From: Winogradskyella flava
GTDB lineage: Bacteria > Bacteroidota > Bacteroidia > Flavobacteriales > Flavobacteriaceae
Direction of reading: 5' to 3'
Assembly (NCBI RefSeq): GCF_014243395.1
Contig: NZ_JACLCP010000001.1
Coordinates: 186,001 to 250,000, forward strand
Length of the DNA stretch: 64,000 nt
In this document: piece after piece, positions 46,163-56,499 of the stretch
Layout: each line of letters opens with the position of its first letter
Position numbering within the stretch: position 1 is the first letter of the stretch
The notes under the pieces: model-generated
Database searches by the model: none
What the model saw: the letters and a program-made list of their open reading frames with translations, nothing else
What the model was told of the DNA's origin: nothing
Program-made: the position numbers and the translations under genes

Positions 46163-48901
46163 ATGAAATTAAAAATATTCACAATTTTTCTTCTTGTTTC
46201 TATTCAGCTAAGTTTTGGACAATTCATCACAACTTGGGAAACTACAAGTAATAACCAGTCTATAATTATACCAACTAATTCAGTTTATACCTATAATTAT
46301 GATATTGACTGGGGAGATGGAACAACTTCAACAAATGAAACAGGTAACGCCCAACATACTTACGCTGATTCAGGTACCTACACGGTATCAATATCAGGAT
46401 TATTCCCAGCAATCTATTTTAATTCTGCAGGTCCTTTTAACCCAACCTTAGCAGCTAATAGAAATCGAATTAAAACAATTGAACAATGGGGGACAAATTC
46501 ATGGTTAAGTATGAATAACGCATTTTCTGGATGTTCTTTTTTAACAGTAACTGCAACAGATAACCCAGATTTGAGTCAGGTAACAGACATGAGTCTCATG
46601 TTTTTTAAAGCAACAAATTTAACAGGTGATCTTAGCGATTGGGACATAAATAATGTAACACAAATGAATTCATTATTTAATCAAGCAAGTAATTTTAATA
46701 GTGATATTAGCAGTTGGGATGTAAGTAACGTAACGCAAATGAATTCACTATTTAGCGAGGCAAATAGTTTTAATATTGATATAAGTAGTTGGGACGTCTC
46801 TAATGTCATAGGTATGTCTAGGATGTTCTATCAAGCCGCTGTTTTTAATCAAGATATAGGAACTTGGGATGTAAGTAACGTAACCAATATGAACGGTATG
46901 TTTCGACGCGCTTTTGTATTTAACCAAGATATTGGCAATTGGAATGTATCTAATGTTACAGACATGAGTGAGATGTTTGAGCAGGCATTAGTATTTAATC
47001 AAAATATAGGAAGTTGGGATGTAGGTAGTGTAACTAATATGAATAGCATGTTTTTACGAAACCCAGTATTTAATCAACCTATTGGTAGCTGGGATGTGGG
47101 AAATGTGCAAGATATGTCGGAGATGTTTAGAGAGACACCCTTTAATAACAACATTAATAATTGGAACGTCGGTAATGTTTTAGATATGTCATTTATGTTT
47201 TCAGATGCTCTTTTGTTTAATCAAGATATTGGAGATTGGAATGTTTTAAGTGTCACTGACATGTCTTTTATGTTAAATAATGCAGTTGTATTTAACCAGA
47301 ATCTGGGCAACTGGGACATTAATAATGTTGTAGACATGTTTGGCATGTTATCAAATACAATGCTTACTGTAACAAATTATGATGCGACGTTGATTGGCTG
47401 GGCTGCACAAACCGTGAATTCTGAGATTTCATTAAGTGCAGACGGTTTAATTTATTGTAATGCAGATACTGCTAGAACAATACTGACGTCCGCACCTAAT
47501 AATTGGTCGATCACAGATGACCAATTGGACTGTAGTTCGTTGCCTAATTTTAATATTCCCGATCCAAACTTTGAGCAAGCTTTAATCGATTTAAACATCG
47601 ATTCAGATGGCATTGTTAATGGACAAATGCTAGAGAGTGATGCACTTGGTGTTACGGATTTAGATGTCAATAGTTATAATATTTCTGATCTTTCAGGAAT
47701 TGAGTTTTTTGCGGATCTCGAAGTACTTACTGCCTTTAACAATAATTTAAATGCAGTAGATCTGAGTCAAAATGAAGAATTAACAACCCTACTTTTAGCC
47801 TTAAATAATTTAAGCGAAATAGATCTTTTTAACAATCCTAACCTTGTTAGTTTAAGCTTAAATGAGAATAATTTAGAAGAGATTGATTTATCTAATAATC
47901 TTCTATTAACACAAGTATTTCTAAATCAAAACAACTTAGATGCAGTAGATGTTTCAATGCTTGTAAATCTTCAGAATTTAGGATTAAGTTTTAATAATAT
48001 TGTAGAATTAGATATTAGTCAAAACTCTAATGTTACTTCACTTTTTTGCAATGATAATGATTTAGTTTCTTTAATTGTAAATAATGGTAACAACACTAAT
48101 TTTTCAAATTTTGAAGCGCAAAATAATATTGATTTATCCTGCATTACTGTAGATGATATTAATTATAGTGATACAAATTGGTTAAATACAGAACCACAAT
48201 TCAATTTTGATGCTCAAACTAGTTTTGGTATCGATTGTGCACCTACCAATGATGACTGTTTGGAGGCTAGTACATTAACATTGGCAACACTTATTTCGGG
48301 AACTACGTTCAGCGCAACGTCGTCTTCTAACTTCCCTAGTTGTCAAGAAGATACTATAGTGCTTATTGATGTGTGGTACCAATTTACCGCACCAAGTTCA
48401 GGAGCTATAACAGCAGTGGCAAGTACTATTTTAAGTAGTTTAAATATCAATCTTGCCATATATAATAATTGTAATGAAGTCGAACCAATTAGTTGCGATT
48501 CAGGCACGGTTGAGGTTACTAACTTAGTACCAGGAGAAACGTATTACCTACAAATTTGGATAGGTGGAAATCCAAACGGACGTTCGCAACAAAACACTAA
48601 TCTAGTAGGTGACTTTAATATAGAGGTGGTAGATAGCTCAACACTCTCTATTGATAATAACACATTAAATTCAGAGATAACGTTATTTCCAAATCCAGCA
48701 AATACAGAGGTTAATATTCAAGTAAATTCGAACATTGATGGTGTGTCATTATTTGATATCGCAGGCAAAGAAGTTCGTACTATAAAAAGTATTAATCAAC
48801 AATCTTATATACTAAATCTTGAAGACCTTTCTAAAGGATTATATACTCTTCAAATACAAACAGAAAATTCAGTCATTTCTAAAAAGCTATTAATCAAATA
48901 A
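46163..48901 (+). CDS. Large BspA/LRR surface protein with type IX secretion signal
   Basis: The 912-residue protein has a signal peptide (1-20), a PKD-like segment (about 45-75, IDWGDGTTS and HTYADSGTYTVSI), ten BspA/DUF285 repeats of 25 residues (143-391, pattern M-MF-x-A-x-FNQDIG-WDVSNVT), a leucine-rich repeat region of about 21-residue units (about 500-640), a beta-sandwich region and a C-terminal type IX sorting domain (about 835-912) ending KKLLIK after LFPNPANTEVNI. It is exported to the cell surface, likely for adhesion. Confidence 0.88.
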   Translation: MKLKIFTIFLLVSIQLSFGQFITTWETTSNNQSIIIPTNSVYTYNYDIDWGDGTTSTNETGNAQHTYADSGTYTVSISGLFPAIYFNSAGPFNPTLAANRNRIKTIEQWGTNSWLSMNNAFSGCSFLTVTATDNPDLSQVTDMSLMFFKATNLTGDLSDWDINNVTQMNSLFNQASNFNSDISSWDVSNVTQMNSLFSEANSFNIDISSWDVSNVIGMSRMFYQAAVFNQDIGTWDVSNVTNMNGMFRRAFVFNQDIGNWNVSNVTDMSEMFEQALVFNQNIGSWDVGSVTNMNSMFLRNPVFNQPIGSWDVGNVQDMSEMFRETPFNNNINNWNVGNVLDMSFMFSDALLFNQDIGDWNVLSVTDMSFMLNNAVVFNQNLGNWDINNVVDMFGMLSNTMLTVTNYDATLIGWAAQTVNSEISLSADGLIYCNADTARTILTSAPNNWSITDDQLDCSSLPNFNIPDPNFEQALIDLNIDSDGIVNGQMLESDALGVTDLDVNSYNISDLSGIEFFADLEVLTAFNNNLNAVDLSQNEELTTLLLALNNLSEIDLFNNPNLVSLSLNENNLEEIDLSNNLLLTQVFLNQNNLDAVDVSMLVNLQNLGLSFNNIVELDISQNSNVTSLFCNDNDLVSLIVNNGNNTNFSNFEAQNNIDLSCITVDDINYSDTNWLNTEPQFNFDAQTSFGIDCAPTNDDCLEASTLTLATLISGTTFSATSSSNFPSCQEDTIVLIDVWYQFTAPSSGAITAVASTILSSLNINLAIYNNCNEVEPISCDSGTVEVTNLVPGETYYLQIWIGGNPNGRSQQNTNLVGDFNIEVVDSSTLSIDNNTLNSEITLFPNPANTEVNIQVNSNIDGVSLFDIAGKEVRTIKSINQQSYILNLEDLSKGLYTLQIQTENSVISKKLLIK
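46589..47335 (+). repeat. Ten tandem 75-bp coding repeats
   Basis: The repeats encode the 25-residue BspA-type units of the surface protein; nine units are 75 bp and one 72 bp. They have diverged at DNA level but keep the ATG at each unit start and the FN-x-DI-x-W core. Confidence 0.85.
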
Positions 48902-48910
48902 ATAATAATT

Positions 48911-49552
48911 ATGAAATTTAAAAATATGTTAAGCTTTAGTCTTATTGCAATTGTTTTATCGTCTTGTTTAGGTGATAAAAAAGGAGCAAACATAGCTGAA
49001 ATGAACGATAATAGTTTCGTCAATAAAAACTTCAAAGGCAACCTTCTTAATTACTCAAAAGACATGAGTGCTTGCGAGACTATGTCCACCAGTGATATTG
49101 CCTCACTATATAATGTTTCTGAGAGTATGATTGTCTTTGAGGACATTTCAAAATCAGACAGAAGAGTACCAAACTCATTACCAACATGCATGTTTTATCT
49201 TAAAGATGGCGCTAGTGATTTTGAATGGTTAAGAGGTTCTATGAATGTGCAGCCCGAAATTGGTAAAAACGAAACTGCCTACGACGTTGCTAAAGCAGCT
49301 GGTAATGGTGAGGAATGGGAAGAAGCTTGGGCTATAAATAAATCTATTTCTAAATCTTCTGAATGGATTAAAAATATAGGTATGGCAGCACTTTGGAATG
49401 ATAAAAGCAAAGAACTTAAAATAAAATTTAAAGGCTATACACTTAATGTTTATCCCTTAAAAAACAGATTAAATAAAGCCGAGACTTCCAAAAATAGAGA
49501 CTATAAAAGCATAGCAATTGCAATGGTAAAAGCTTCAGGATTTATTAACTAA
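48911..49552 (+). CDS. Lipoprotein of unknown function, copy 1
   Basis: The 213-residue protein has a lipobox LSSC (C19) after a short hydrophobic stretch. Its sequence is related to the next gene: both have D/T-SFVN-x-N-x-KGN after the leader and NIGMAALWN (here) or NLGMAAIWN followed by K-LKIK-KGY near the C-terminus. No domain is recognised. It follows the surface protein after nine bases. Confidence 0.75.
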   Translation: MKFKNMLSFSLIAIVLSSCLGDKKGANIAEMNDNSFVNKNFKGNLLNYSKDMSACETMSTSDIASLYNVSESMIVFEDISKSDRRVPNSLPTCMFYLKDGASDFEWLRGSMNVQPEIGKNETAYDVAKAAGNGEEWEEAWAINKSISKSSEWIKNIGMAALWNDKSKELKIKFKGYTLNVYPLKNRLNKAETSKNRDYKSIAIAMVKASGFIN

Positions 49553-49563
49553 AAACTAAAAAA

Positions 49564-50145
49564 ATGAAATTTTTAAAACATACAATTTATGTACTTGCAT
49601 TTAGTACCTGCCTTACATCTTGTTTTGGCGATCAAAAAACCATTATTGGTGAAGACTTTGGTGACACAAGTTTTGTAAACGAAAACTATAAAGGAAACAA
49701 AAAGGACTTTTCAGAATTACCAAAAGACTTATGTCAATTTTTGGATGAAGCTTCAATTTTAAAAGGTTACGATAATGCTACTTCAGTAAGTTTTAATGGT
49801 AAAAATTCTTTTGGGAATAAAAACTGCCAGTTTAATGTTGTCTTTTTTAATGACCAAAGTCAATATATAATGGGCTCAATATTTATTAATGAAAATACTA
49901 ATAGTGCTAATTGGGAGGAAAGTTGGGAAATGAAGAAAAAACGCTTCAAGTCTGTTCAATACGTAAAAAATTTAGGAATGGCCGCCATCTGGAATGGTAA
50001 ACAAAGAAAGCTAGAAATAAAAATGAAAGGCTATGATGCTATGATTACAGTTCCGCCAAAAATGTCTGGTAAAAATCAAATCGATAATAACACTGATGTT
50101 AAAGATATAGCAATTGCAATTGCAAAAAGTACTAATCTATTTTAA
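49564..50145 (+). CDS. Lipoprotein of unknown function, copy 2
   Basis: The 193-residue protein has lipobox LTSC (C20) and is a diverged paralogue of its upstream neighbour (shared SFVNENYKGN and MAAIWNGK). It is probably a tandem duplication, 11 bases apart. Both carry a C-terminal DIAIAIAK/SIAIAMVK segment. Function unknown. Confidence 0.75.
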   Translation: MKFLKHTIYVLAFSTCLTSCFGDQKTIIGEDFGDTSFVNENYKGNKKDFSELPKDLCQFLDEASILKGYDNATSVSFNGKNSFGNKNCQFNVVFFNDQSQYIMGSIFINENTNSANWEESWEMKKKRFKSVQYVKNLGMAAIWNGKQRKLEIKMKGYDAMITVPPKMSGKNQIDNNTDVKDIAIAIAKSTNLF

Positions 50146-50156
50146 AACAACTTATT

Positions 50157-50648
50157 ATGAAAATTTTAAAAACACTTCTATTACTTATAGTCTTTTCTTC
50201 ATTTTGTAATGCACAATCTATTTCTGGTAATTTGACATTAAACGGAAAATCTGAAACTGAGTTGAAATTAGAATCTAATTCTGCAGTGCAATTATTTAAA
50301 GAGTTTAAAACAGGAAAATATCAAATAAAATTCGGTTTTAAAGGAAAAGAAATTCCGACCAATATTTACAAAGAAAAGATTGTCTTTTTTGAATTTATTA
50401 CCACAATAAAGAAAGATGGTGAACTTGTTAAAAATGTAATACGTAAACAACCAATACCATATTTTCCAGGCGAAATGTTCATTCCTGCAGAAGCTTTTGA
50501 TTTTATAGCAATATTAGCATCAATCTCTAAAGAGAAAGGAAATCAGGGTGTTATGCCAAATGGAAAATATTCAATACAATTAACTGTAAAGTCTGTTGAT
50601 TTTAAAGGTGCTGTAGAACCCGTAGAGTTTTCGTTCAGCACAAACTAA
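50157..50648 (+). CDS. Small exported protein of unknown function
   Basis: The 163-residue protein has a signal peptide (1-19, ending CNAQ) and an even mix of strands in the mature part. It lies 11 bases after the second lipoprotein and before a terminator, so it closes the plus-strand series starting at 44831. I do not recognise it. Confidence 0.7.
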   Translation: MKILKTLLLLIVFSSFCNAQSISGNLTLNGKSETELKLESNSAVQLFKEFKTGKYQIKFGFKGKEIPTNIYKEKIVFFEFITTIKKDGELVKNVIRKQPIPYFPGEMFIPAEAFDFIAILASISKEKGNQGVMPNGKYSIQLTVKSVDFKGAVEPVEFSFSTN

Positions 50649-50700
50649 AATTTAGTAATTTAAATTACTTCAAAACAGAAAAACTAAATAATAAACTAGT

Positions 50701-50724
50701 AAGAGCGTTTGTACTAACGCTCTT
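50701..50724 (+). terminator. Terminator of the exported-protein series
   Basis: AAGAGCGTT, loop TGTACT, AACGCTCTT, followed by ATTATCCTATTTTT. It lies 52 bases after the last stop codon. Confidence 0.85.
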
Positions 50725-50759
50725 ATTATCCTATTTTTAAATTCCTAAATATAACCTCA

Positions 50760-53570
50760 TTGAATTTTAAGTTAACCCTGTTATTAGTAGTACTTATTAA
50801 TTGTTCAGTATCTGCTGTTACAATAAAAAGTTCTCTTAAATTTCAACAAGACACACTAGTAATTAAACCAAGCTATAAAGCAAGTCAATTATTAGAATCT
50901 GGTAAAAAAGAGGAACTAATTGCTTTTTGCAAAACAGAAATTCCAAAACTTTTAAAAGTACCAGTAATAGATAGTTTAGAAATTGCCGAACTTTACAAAT
51001 ACCAAAATAAAGCGCATTACCAACTCGAAGAGTATTTGGAGAGTCTTAAGGTTTTAGACAAGGCAATTAAATTTTGCAACGATACAGAAGCTGGGCGCTT
51101 ACTAAAGGGACAATTATATTCTGATAAAGCATCTGCCTATAATTATACGGAAAAAGACAAGGCTACCTTCAATTCAACTTTAAACGCTATTAAATATTTA
51201 AGGAGCGTTAAAAAACCTGATTATGATTATCTCATTACCTCTTACAGATATTTGTCTGAGCAATGTGCTTATCATGGTAATTTCGATGACGCTAAACAGT
51301 ATTTAAGACAGGCAGAAGCACTTTATAGAAATAATAAAAAAGAAGTTGATGTAGCTGTTACAAGACCTGACGGCTACAGGTTCAAATATGATATCATATT
51401 ATTGTATAGCAAGATATATCAACTATACCAATATGGAAAAACCGTAGAGGATAGTATTGAGATAGAAAAAAGTATAGATAAGTTTGAAGTATTACATAAG
51501 ATGCCAGATTTTCATAAAGAGCATGATGGCGTATATTATACAACAGCATTAAACCATATAGGTGATTGGTACGCTAGTCATAAACCCGAAGCAGAAACTG
51601 CAATACAAGACTTAGAAAAAGCTCATTATTACATAGATAAATCATTAGATTTAATTGAAAATAAAGATTATAAGGGAAGCGCATCCACATTTAAGTACAA
51701 CAAGGTTAAAGCACTTGTTCTATCTAATGAATTAGATAAAGCTGAAGCTTTAATGTCTGGACTTATAAAGCCATTATCAGAAACAGACGGTAGGAAACCC
51801 TTTTTTTTAGCACAAAAAGGACTTATAAAAGCAAAGCAAAAACAAAAAGATAGTGCTCTTGCTATTTTTTATAAAGCTGTTGAAAAGGTACATTCAGACT
51901 CTATTAAATTAACTCAAGATTTTAAAAATTTTAAGCCAAGTTTAACTTACGGACATACCAAGTTGTTGCTGAGAATAGCCGAAGAGTTACGAAAGTATTT
52001 TCCAAAAGATAAACACGTAAAAAAGTTAGTGGCGAGATTGTATCCAATGGCGTTTTTACAGTTTGAAAATAGTTACGATAAGCGAAAGTTTAACAAAACT
52101 CAAAAAACCTATTTAAAACAGATTGTTCAAGGAGTTCTTCAAACAAAAAAACTAGGTTATAATAAGGATTTAAGCCCAACTAACATTTTAAATCGTTATG
52201 AAAACATTCAAAACTTATTGGCATGGCAGAAATTTAAGGAAAATAGACAGATTAATAGTTTTCCAGTATTAGACTCATTGCAATTGCGGACTTATAGATT
52301 ACGAGGTTTAATTGCAGGTGCTAAAGCAGAACAAGCAGTTAGTGTTGAAGATTCATTACAAATACTGTTAAGTCAAACAGAAAAATTCACAAAAGAAACA
52401 ATACCAAATTTAAGCTTATTTAATACGAGTAGTTTTAAAATAGAAGATTTAAGGAAACAGCTAAAACCTAATCAGCTTATCCTAAAATATATTGTATTTG
52501 AAGATCAAATAGCAATTTATAGTATATCACAGAATGCCATAAAAGTTGATTTAAAACCATTGAGTAAATCTGATGGTAATAGCATAAATACGTTTATTAA
52601 TAATATAAAGACTCAAAAATTCAATATTGAAGAAGCTAATGAGATAGCTAATCTTTTACTTCCAAATATAGAAGATAATATCGAGCATATTATAATAAAT
52701 CCAGATGCAGTTCTAAATAAATTGGCATTTGAGATTTTGTCAAAAAACAATCAACTTCTCACGCAAACCTATAGTATTAGTTATACGTCTAATTTGGTAT
52801 TTGTGATGCCTAAAATCAATAAAGGTCAGTACTCCAATGAATTGGCTATTTATGCACCAGAATATTCTAATTCTAATCGAGAATTATCAGTACGAAGTCA
52901 ATCCACTTTTTTAGAAGGCGCACAAAAAGAATCTGAACTTATTAGTCAATTGTTCAAATCTAATCTTTACAATGGAAAAGATTTAAAAAAACAAGATTTT
53001 ATTAAAACAGCATCGAAATACAAAGTTTTGCATTTAGCCATGCATACCATGATTAATGAAAAGGAATCTGGTATAAGTCGGTTATTGTTTGGTGATGAAA
53101 CGTCTCAAAATGATGATTTGTATTTAGAAGAGCTCTACGGTTTAAGATTAAATGCAGATTTAGCGGTGTTGAGTGCTTGTAATACAGGTGTAGATAATAG
53201 TGAGTCAAATGTTAGTTTTGAATCTTTTCAACGCGCATTTACCTTTGCAGGTGTTCCTGCGACAGTCGCCAGTCTTTGGGAAGTTCCAGATAAATCTACG
53301 AAGGAAATTATGGTCAGTTTTTATAAAAACTTAAAAGACGGACAAACAAAATCTTTAGCATTAAGTAATGCAAAAAACGATTATAAAAACAAGCATACAA
53401 ATACCAAATTAGAACAACCTTATTATTGGGCAGGTTTTGTACTTTATGGTGAGGATAAAGCTATCGTGAATACAACTTCTAACATAGTATATTATGTTTT
53501 ATTAGCGTCAATAATTTTAATTTTCAGTGCAGCTCTATTTAAAATAAAACGCGAAAAAACTGCTCCTTAA
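50760..53570 (+). CDS. TPR-CHAT caspase-like protein
   Basis: The 936-residue protein starts at TTG 50760 with a signal peptide (to about 19, SVSA). A long helical repeat region (about 40-500) precedes a CHAT domain (about 640-905) with catalytic H762 in HLAMHT and C807 in LSACNTG. A C-terminal membrane segment (about 910-930, YYVLLASIILIFSAALFKI) would anchor it with the protease part outside the cytoplasm. CHAT proteins are separase/caspase-clan peptidases; target unknown. It overlaps polA by four bases at the 3' ends. Confidence 0.88.
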   Translation: MNFKLTLLLVVLINCSVSAVTIKSSLKFQQDTLVIKPSYKASQLLESGKKEELIAFCKTEIPKLLKVPVIDSLEIAELYKYQNKAHYQLEEYLESLKVLDKAIKFCNDTEAGRLLKGQLYSDKASAYNYTEKDKATFNSTLNAIKYLRSVKKPDYDYLITSYRYLSEQCAYHGNFDDAKQYLRQAEALYRNNKKEVDVAVTRPDGYRFKYDIILLYSKIYQLYQYGKTVEDSIEIEKSIDKFEVLHKMPDFHKEHDGVYYTTALNHIGDWYASHKPEAETAIQDLEKAHYYIDKSLDLIENKDYKGSASTFKYNKVKALVLSNELDKAEALMSGLIKPLSETDGRKPFFLAQKGLIKAKQKQKDSALAIFYKAVEKVHSDSIKLTQDFKNFKPSLTYGHTKLLLRIAEELRKYFPKDKHVKKLVARLYPMAFLQFENSYDKRKFNKTQKTYLKQIVQGVLQTKKLGYNKDLSPTNILNRYENIQNLLAWQKFKENRQINSFPVLDSLQLRTYRLRGLIAGAKAEQAVSVEDSLQILLSQTEKFTKETIPNLSLFNTSSFKIEDLRKQLKPNQLILKYIVFEDQIAIYSISQNAIKVDLKPLSKSDGNSINTFINNIKTQKFNIEEANEIANLLLPNIEDNIEHIIINPDAVLNKLAFEILSKNNQLLTQTYSISYTSNLVFVMPKINKGQYSNELAIYAPEYSNSNRELSVRSQSTFLEGAQKESELISQLFKSNLYNGKDLKKQDFIKTASKYKVLHLAMHTMINEKESGISRLLFGDETSQNDDLYLEELYGLRLNADLAVLSACNTGVDNSESNVSFESFQRAFTFAGVPATVASLWEVPDKSTKEIMVSFYKNLKDGQTKSLALSNAKNDYKNKHTNTKLEQPYYWAGFVLYGEDKAIVNTTSNIVYYVLLASIILIFSAALFKIKREKTAP

Positions 53571-56410
53571 TGCGCCTCCAACCAATTATTTCCAATATCT
53601 AAATCTACATCCAAGGGTACTGACAGTTGATAAGCATTTTCCATCTCGGTTTTTATGAGATTCTTTAAGCCTTCTAATTCAGGTTTATATACGTCAAAAA
53701 CCAATTCATCATGGACTTGCAAAAGCATTTTTGTTTTGTAGCTGCCTTCATTTAATTTTTTATGAATATTAATCATAGCTATTTTAATAATATCAGCAGC
53801 ACTACCTTGTATAGGTGCATTAACGGCATTTCGTTCTGCAGCTCCACGAACAACCGCATTTCTAGAATTGATATCCTTTAAATAACGACGGCGACCTAAA
53901 ACAGTTTGAACATAGCCGTTGTCTCTAGCAAAATCTACCTGATCCTGAATGTAATTTCTTAGTTTAGGATACGTCGCATAATACGTGTCTATTAATTCCT
54001 TGGATTCAGAACGTGATAAAGTGGTTTGGTTACTCAAACCAAATGCGGAAACACCATAAATAATTCCGAAGTTGACCGTTTTTGCATTGCTACGTTGTTC
54101 TCTTGTGACGTCTGAAATAGGAACATTAAATACTCTTGAAGCCGTTGAGGCATGAATGTCCTCTCCATTTTTAAACGCTTCAATCATGGTTTCCTCTTCA
54201 CTTAATGCGGCAATAATTCGCAATTCTATTTGCGAGTAATCAGCAGCTAGTAAAGTGTAATCCCCATTTCTAGGAACAAAGGCTTTACGTACTTGACGAC
54301 CACGTTCCGTTCGGATTGGAATATTCTGTAGGTTTGGATTATTACTACTCAAACGACCTGTTGCAGCAACGGTTTGCATGTAATCCGTGTGTACGCGTCC
54401 TGTGGATGTTTCCACTTGTAATGGAAGTGCATCGACATACGTGCTTTTTAATTTCGAAAGTCCTCTATAGTCTAAAATATTCTGAATGATGTCATGGTCT
54501 TTAGCTAAGTAACTTAAGACATCTTCTGCTGTTGAATATTGTCCAGTTTTCGTCTTTTTCGGTTTGTCAACCAATTTTAATTTTTCAAACAAAATCACAC
54601 CTAATTGTTTGGGCGATGCAATGTTGAACTCTTCTCCTGCCGCTTCATAAATCTTCTTTTCAAGATTGGCAATATCATTATTGAGTTCTTCAGAAAGTGA
54701 ATTTAAAAAGTCCTTGTCTAAATTGATGCCTTCCAATTCCATAGCTGCCAAAACACGAAGCAATGGCACTTCAATATCATTAAATAGTTTTTGTGTATTG
54801 GCCTCTCCTAATTCCTTTTCAAAATGTTCTTTGAGTTGCAAGGTGATATCGGCATCTTCAACTGCATATTCGGTTTGCTTGTCCAAAGGTACATCTCGCA
54901 TTGAGAGTTGATTCTTTCCTTTTTTACCAATGAGTTCTGTAATCGAAATAGGTGTGTAATTGAGATACGTTTCCGCCAAGACATCCATATTATGACGCAT
55001 ATCTGGATTAATCAAATAGTGCGCTAACATGGTATCAAAAAGCTTGCCTTTTACCTCAACATTATATTTTGCCAAAACCTTGATATCGTATTTTAAGTTC
55101 TGTCCGATTTTTTCGATGTTTTCATTTTCAAAGAATGGTCTTAACTCTTCAATAAGCAATTGCGCGTCTTCTCTATCCTCCGGAAAAGGCACATAAAATC
55201 CTTTCCCTGTTTCCCAAGAAAATGCAATACCTACAAGTTCTGCAGTTAGCGGATTAAGTCCTGTTGTTTCTGTATCAAAACATACCGAAGTTTGATTCAG
55301 TAAATTTTTTACAAAGAGTTTAGTTGCCATCCCTGAAGCCACACTTTGATAGAAATGCGATGTAGTTTTACCTGTGTTCCTTGTATATTCAGATGTAGTT
55401 TCAGTAGTTGTTACATCCTCTCCACCAAATAATGAAAACTGACCAGCACCTGCTGATTTTTGTTCTTTTGGCGGCGATTTAGGAGCTTCTTTCTTTTCAG
55501 CTGTTTGAGCCACATCATATGTTGTATCTGCGGCAAACGTTTTCAAGAAATTATCGGTAAGTCTTCTAAATTCTAAATCTTGGAAAATTTGTTTTACTTT
55601 TTCGACATCAGGATGATCGAGTTCAAAATTCTTAGCATTGAATTCAACAGGAACATCGAGCATTATAGTCGCCAATTTCTTAGATAATAATCCAAGTTCG
55701 CCATTAGCTTCGACTTTCTCTTTCATTTTACCTTTCAACTGATCCGTGTTGGCCAACAATCCCTCCATACTACCAAATTGTGCTAAAAACTTCTTTGCCG
55801 TTTTTTCACCAACTCCAGGAAGACCCGGAATATTATCGGATGAATCTCCCATCATACCCAAAAAGTCAATCACCTGCATTGGCTCAGTCACTTCAAATTT
55901 CTTTTGTACTTCAGGAATCCCCCAAGTTTCATATCCACCACCAAAGACTGGACGATACATAAAAATATTATCCGTAACCAACTGTGCAAAATCCTTATCT
56001 GGCGTGACCATAAATACTTTATAACCTTCCTTTTCTGCTTGCCTAGATAAGGTTCCTATAACGTCATCTGCTTCATAACCTTCCTTAACCATAATTGGAA
56101 TATGCATAGCCTTTAAAATCTCATGGATGTAAGGAATGGCTGTTTTTATGCCTTCTGGAGTTTCATCGCGATTGGCTTTGTACTCTTCATACATTTCTAC
56201 ACGATCGACGCTCCCACCTTTATCAAAGCAAACGGCTAAATGGTCTGGCCGCTCACGTTTGATTACATCCAAAAGTGAGTTCATAAACCCCATGATGGCC
56301 GAAGTATCTTCGCCTTTGGAATTGATTCTTGGGTTTTTTATAAAAGCGTAGTAGCCACGAAAAATTAAAGCATAAGCGTCTACGAGAAACAGTCGTTTTT
56401 GGTCTGACAT
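53567..56410 (-). CDS. polA: DNA polymerase I
   Basis: All three activities are visible in 947 residues: 5'-3' nuclease (1-290, LFLVDAYALIFRGYYAF, VTPDKDFAQLV), 3'-5' exonuclease (about 355-530; FDTETTGL, QNLKYDIKVL and AVEDADITLQL keep the metal-binding residues) and polymerase (palm motifs DYSQIELRI and VHDELVFD). It acts in Okazaki-fragment processing and repair. It is longer than the E. coli enzyme by a linker near residues 300-345. Confidence 0.97.
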   Translation of the reverse strand: MSDQKRLFLVDAYALIFRGYYAFIKNPRINSKGEDTSAIMGFMNSLLDVIKRERPDHLAVCFDKGGSVDRVEMYEEYKANRDETPEGIKTAIPYIHEILKAMHIPIMVKEGYEADDVIGTLSRQAEKEGYKVFMVTPDKDFAQLVTDNIFMYRPVFGGGYETWGIPEVQKKFEVTEPMQVIDFLGMMGDSSDNIPGLPGVGEKTAKKFLAQFGSMEGLLANTDQLKGKMKEKVEANGELGLLSKKLATIMLDVPVEFNAKNFELDHPDVEKVKQIFQDLEFRRLTDNFLKTFAADTTYDVAQTAEKKEAPKSPPKEQKSAGAGQFSLFGGEDVTTTETTSEYTRNTGKTTSHFYQSVASGMATKLFVKNLLNQTSVCFDTETTGLNPLTAELVGIAFSWETGKGFYVPFPEDREDAQLLIEELRPFFENENIEKIGQNLKYDIKVLAKYNVEVKGKLFDTMLAHYLINPDMRHNMDVLAETYLNYTPISITELIGKKGKNQLSMRDVPLDKQTEYAVEDADITLQLKEHFEKELGEANTQKLFNDIEVPLLRVLAAMELEGINLDKDFLNSLSEELNNDIANLEKKIYEAAGEEFNIASPKQLGVILFEKLKLVDKPKKTKTGQYSTAEDVLSYLAKDHDIIQNILDYRGLSKLKSTYVDALPLQVETSTGRVHTDYMQTVAATGRLSSNNPNLQNIPIRTERGRQVRKAFVPRNGDYTLLAADYSQIELRIIAALSEEETMIEAFKNGEDIHASTASRVFNVPISDVTREQRSNAKTVNFGIIYGVSAFGLSNQTTLSRSESKELIDTYYATYPKLRNYIQDQVDFARDNGYVQTVLGRRRYLKDINSRNAVVRGAAERNAVNAPIQGSAADIIKIAMINIHKKLNEGSYKTKMLLQVHDELVFDVYKPELEGLKNLIKTEMENAYQLSVPLDVDLDIGNNWLEAH

Positions 56411-56499
56411 GAAATAAAATTTTGAAGTCTATAAAACTACGAAAACTTAAGGGTTTATTTGAAAAGCAATTTGTAATTTTCCACAATCAATTTTTTAAT

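Noticed and set aside
46163..48901. Repeat array considered as CRISPR-like because of regular spacing
   Set aside because: Repeats are translated, diverged and contiguous without spacers; they encode BspA-type units.
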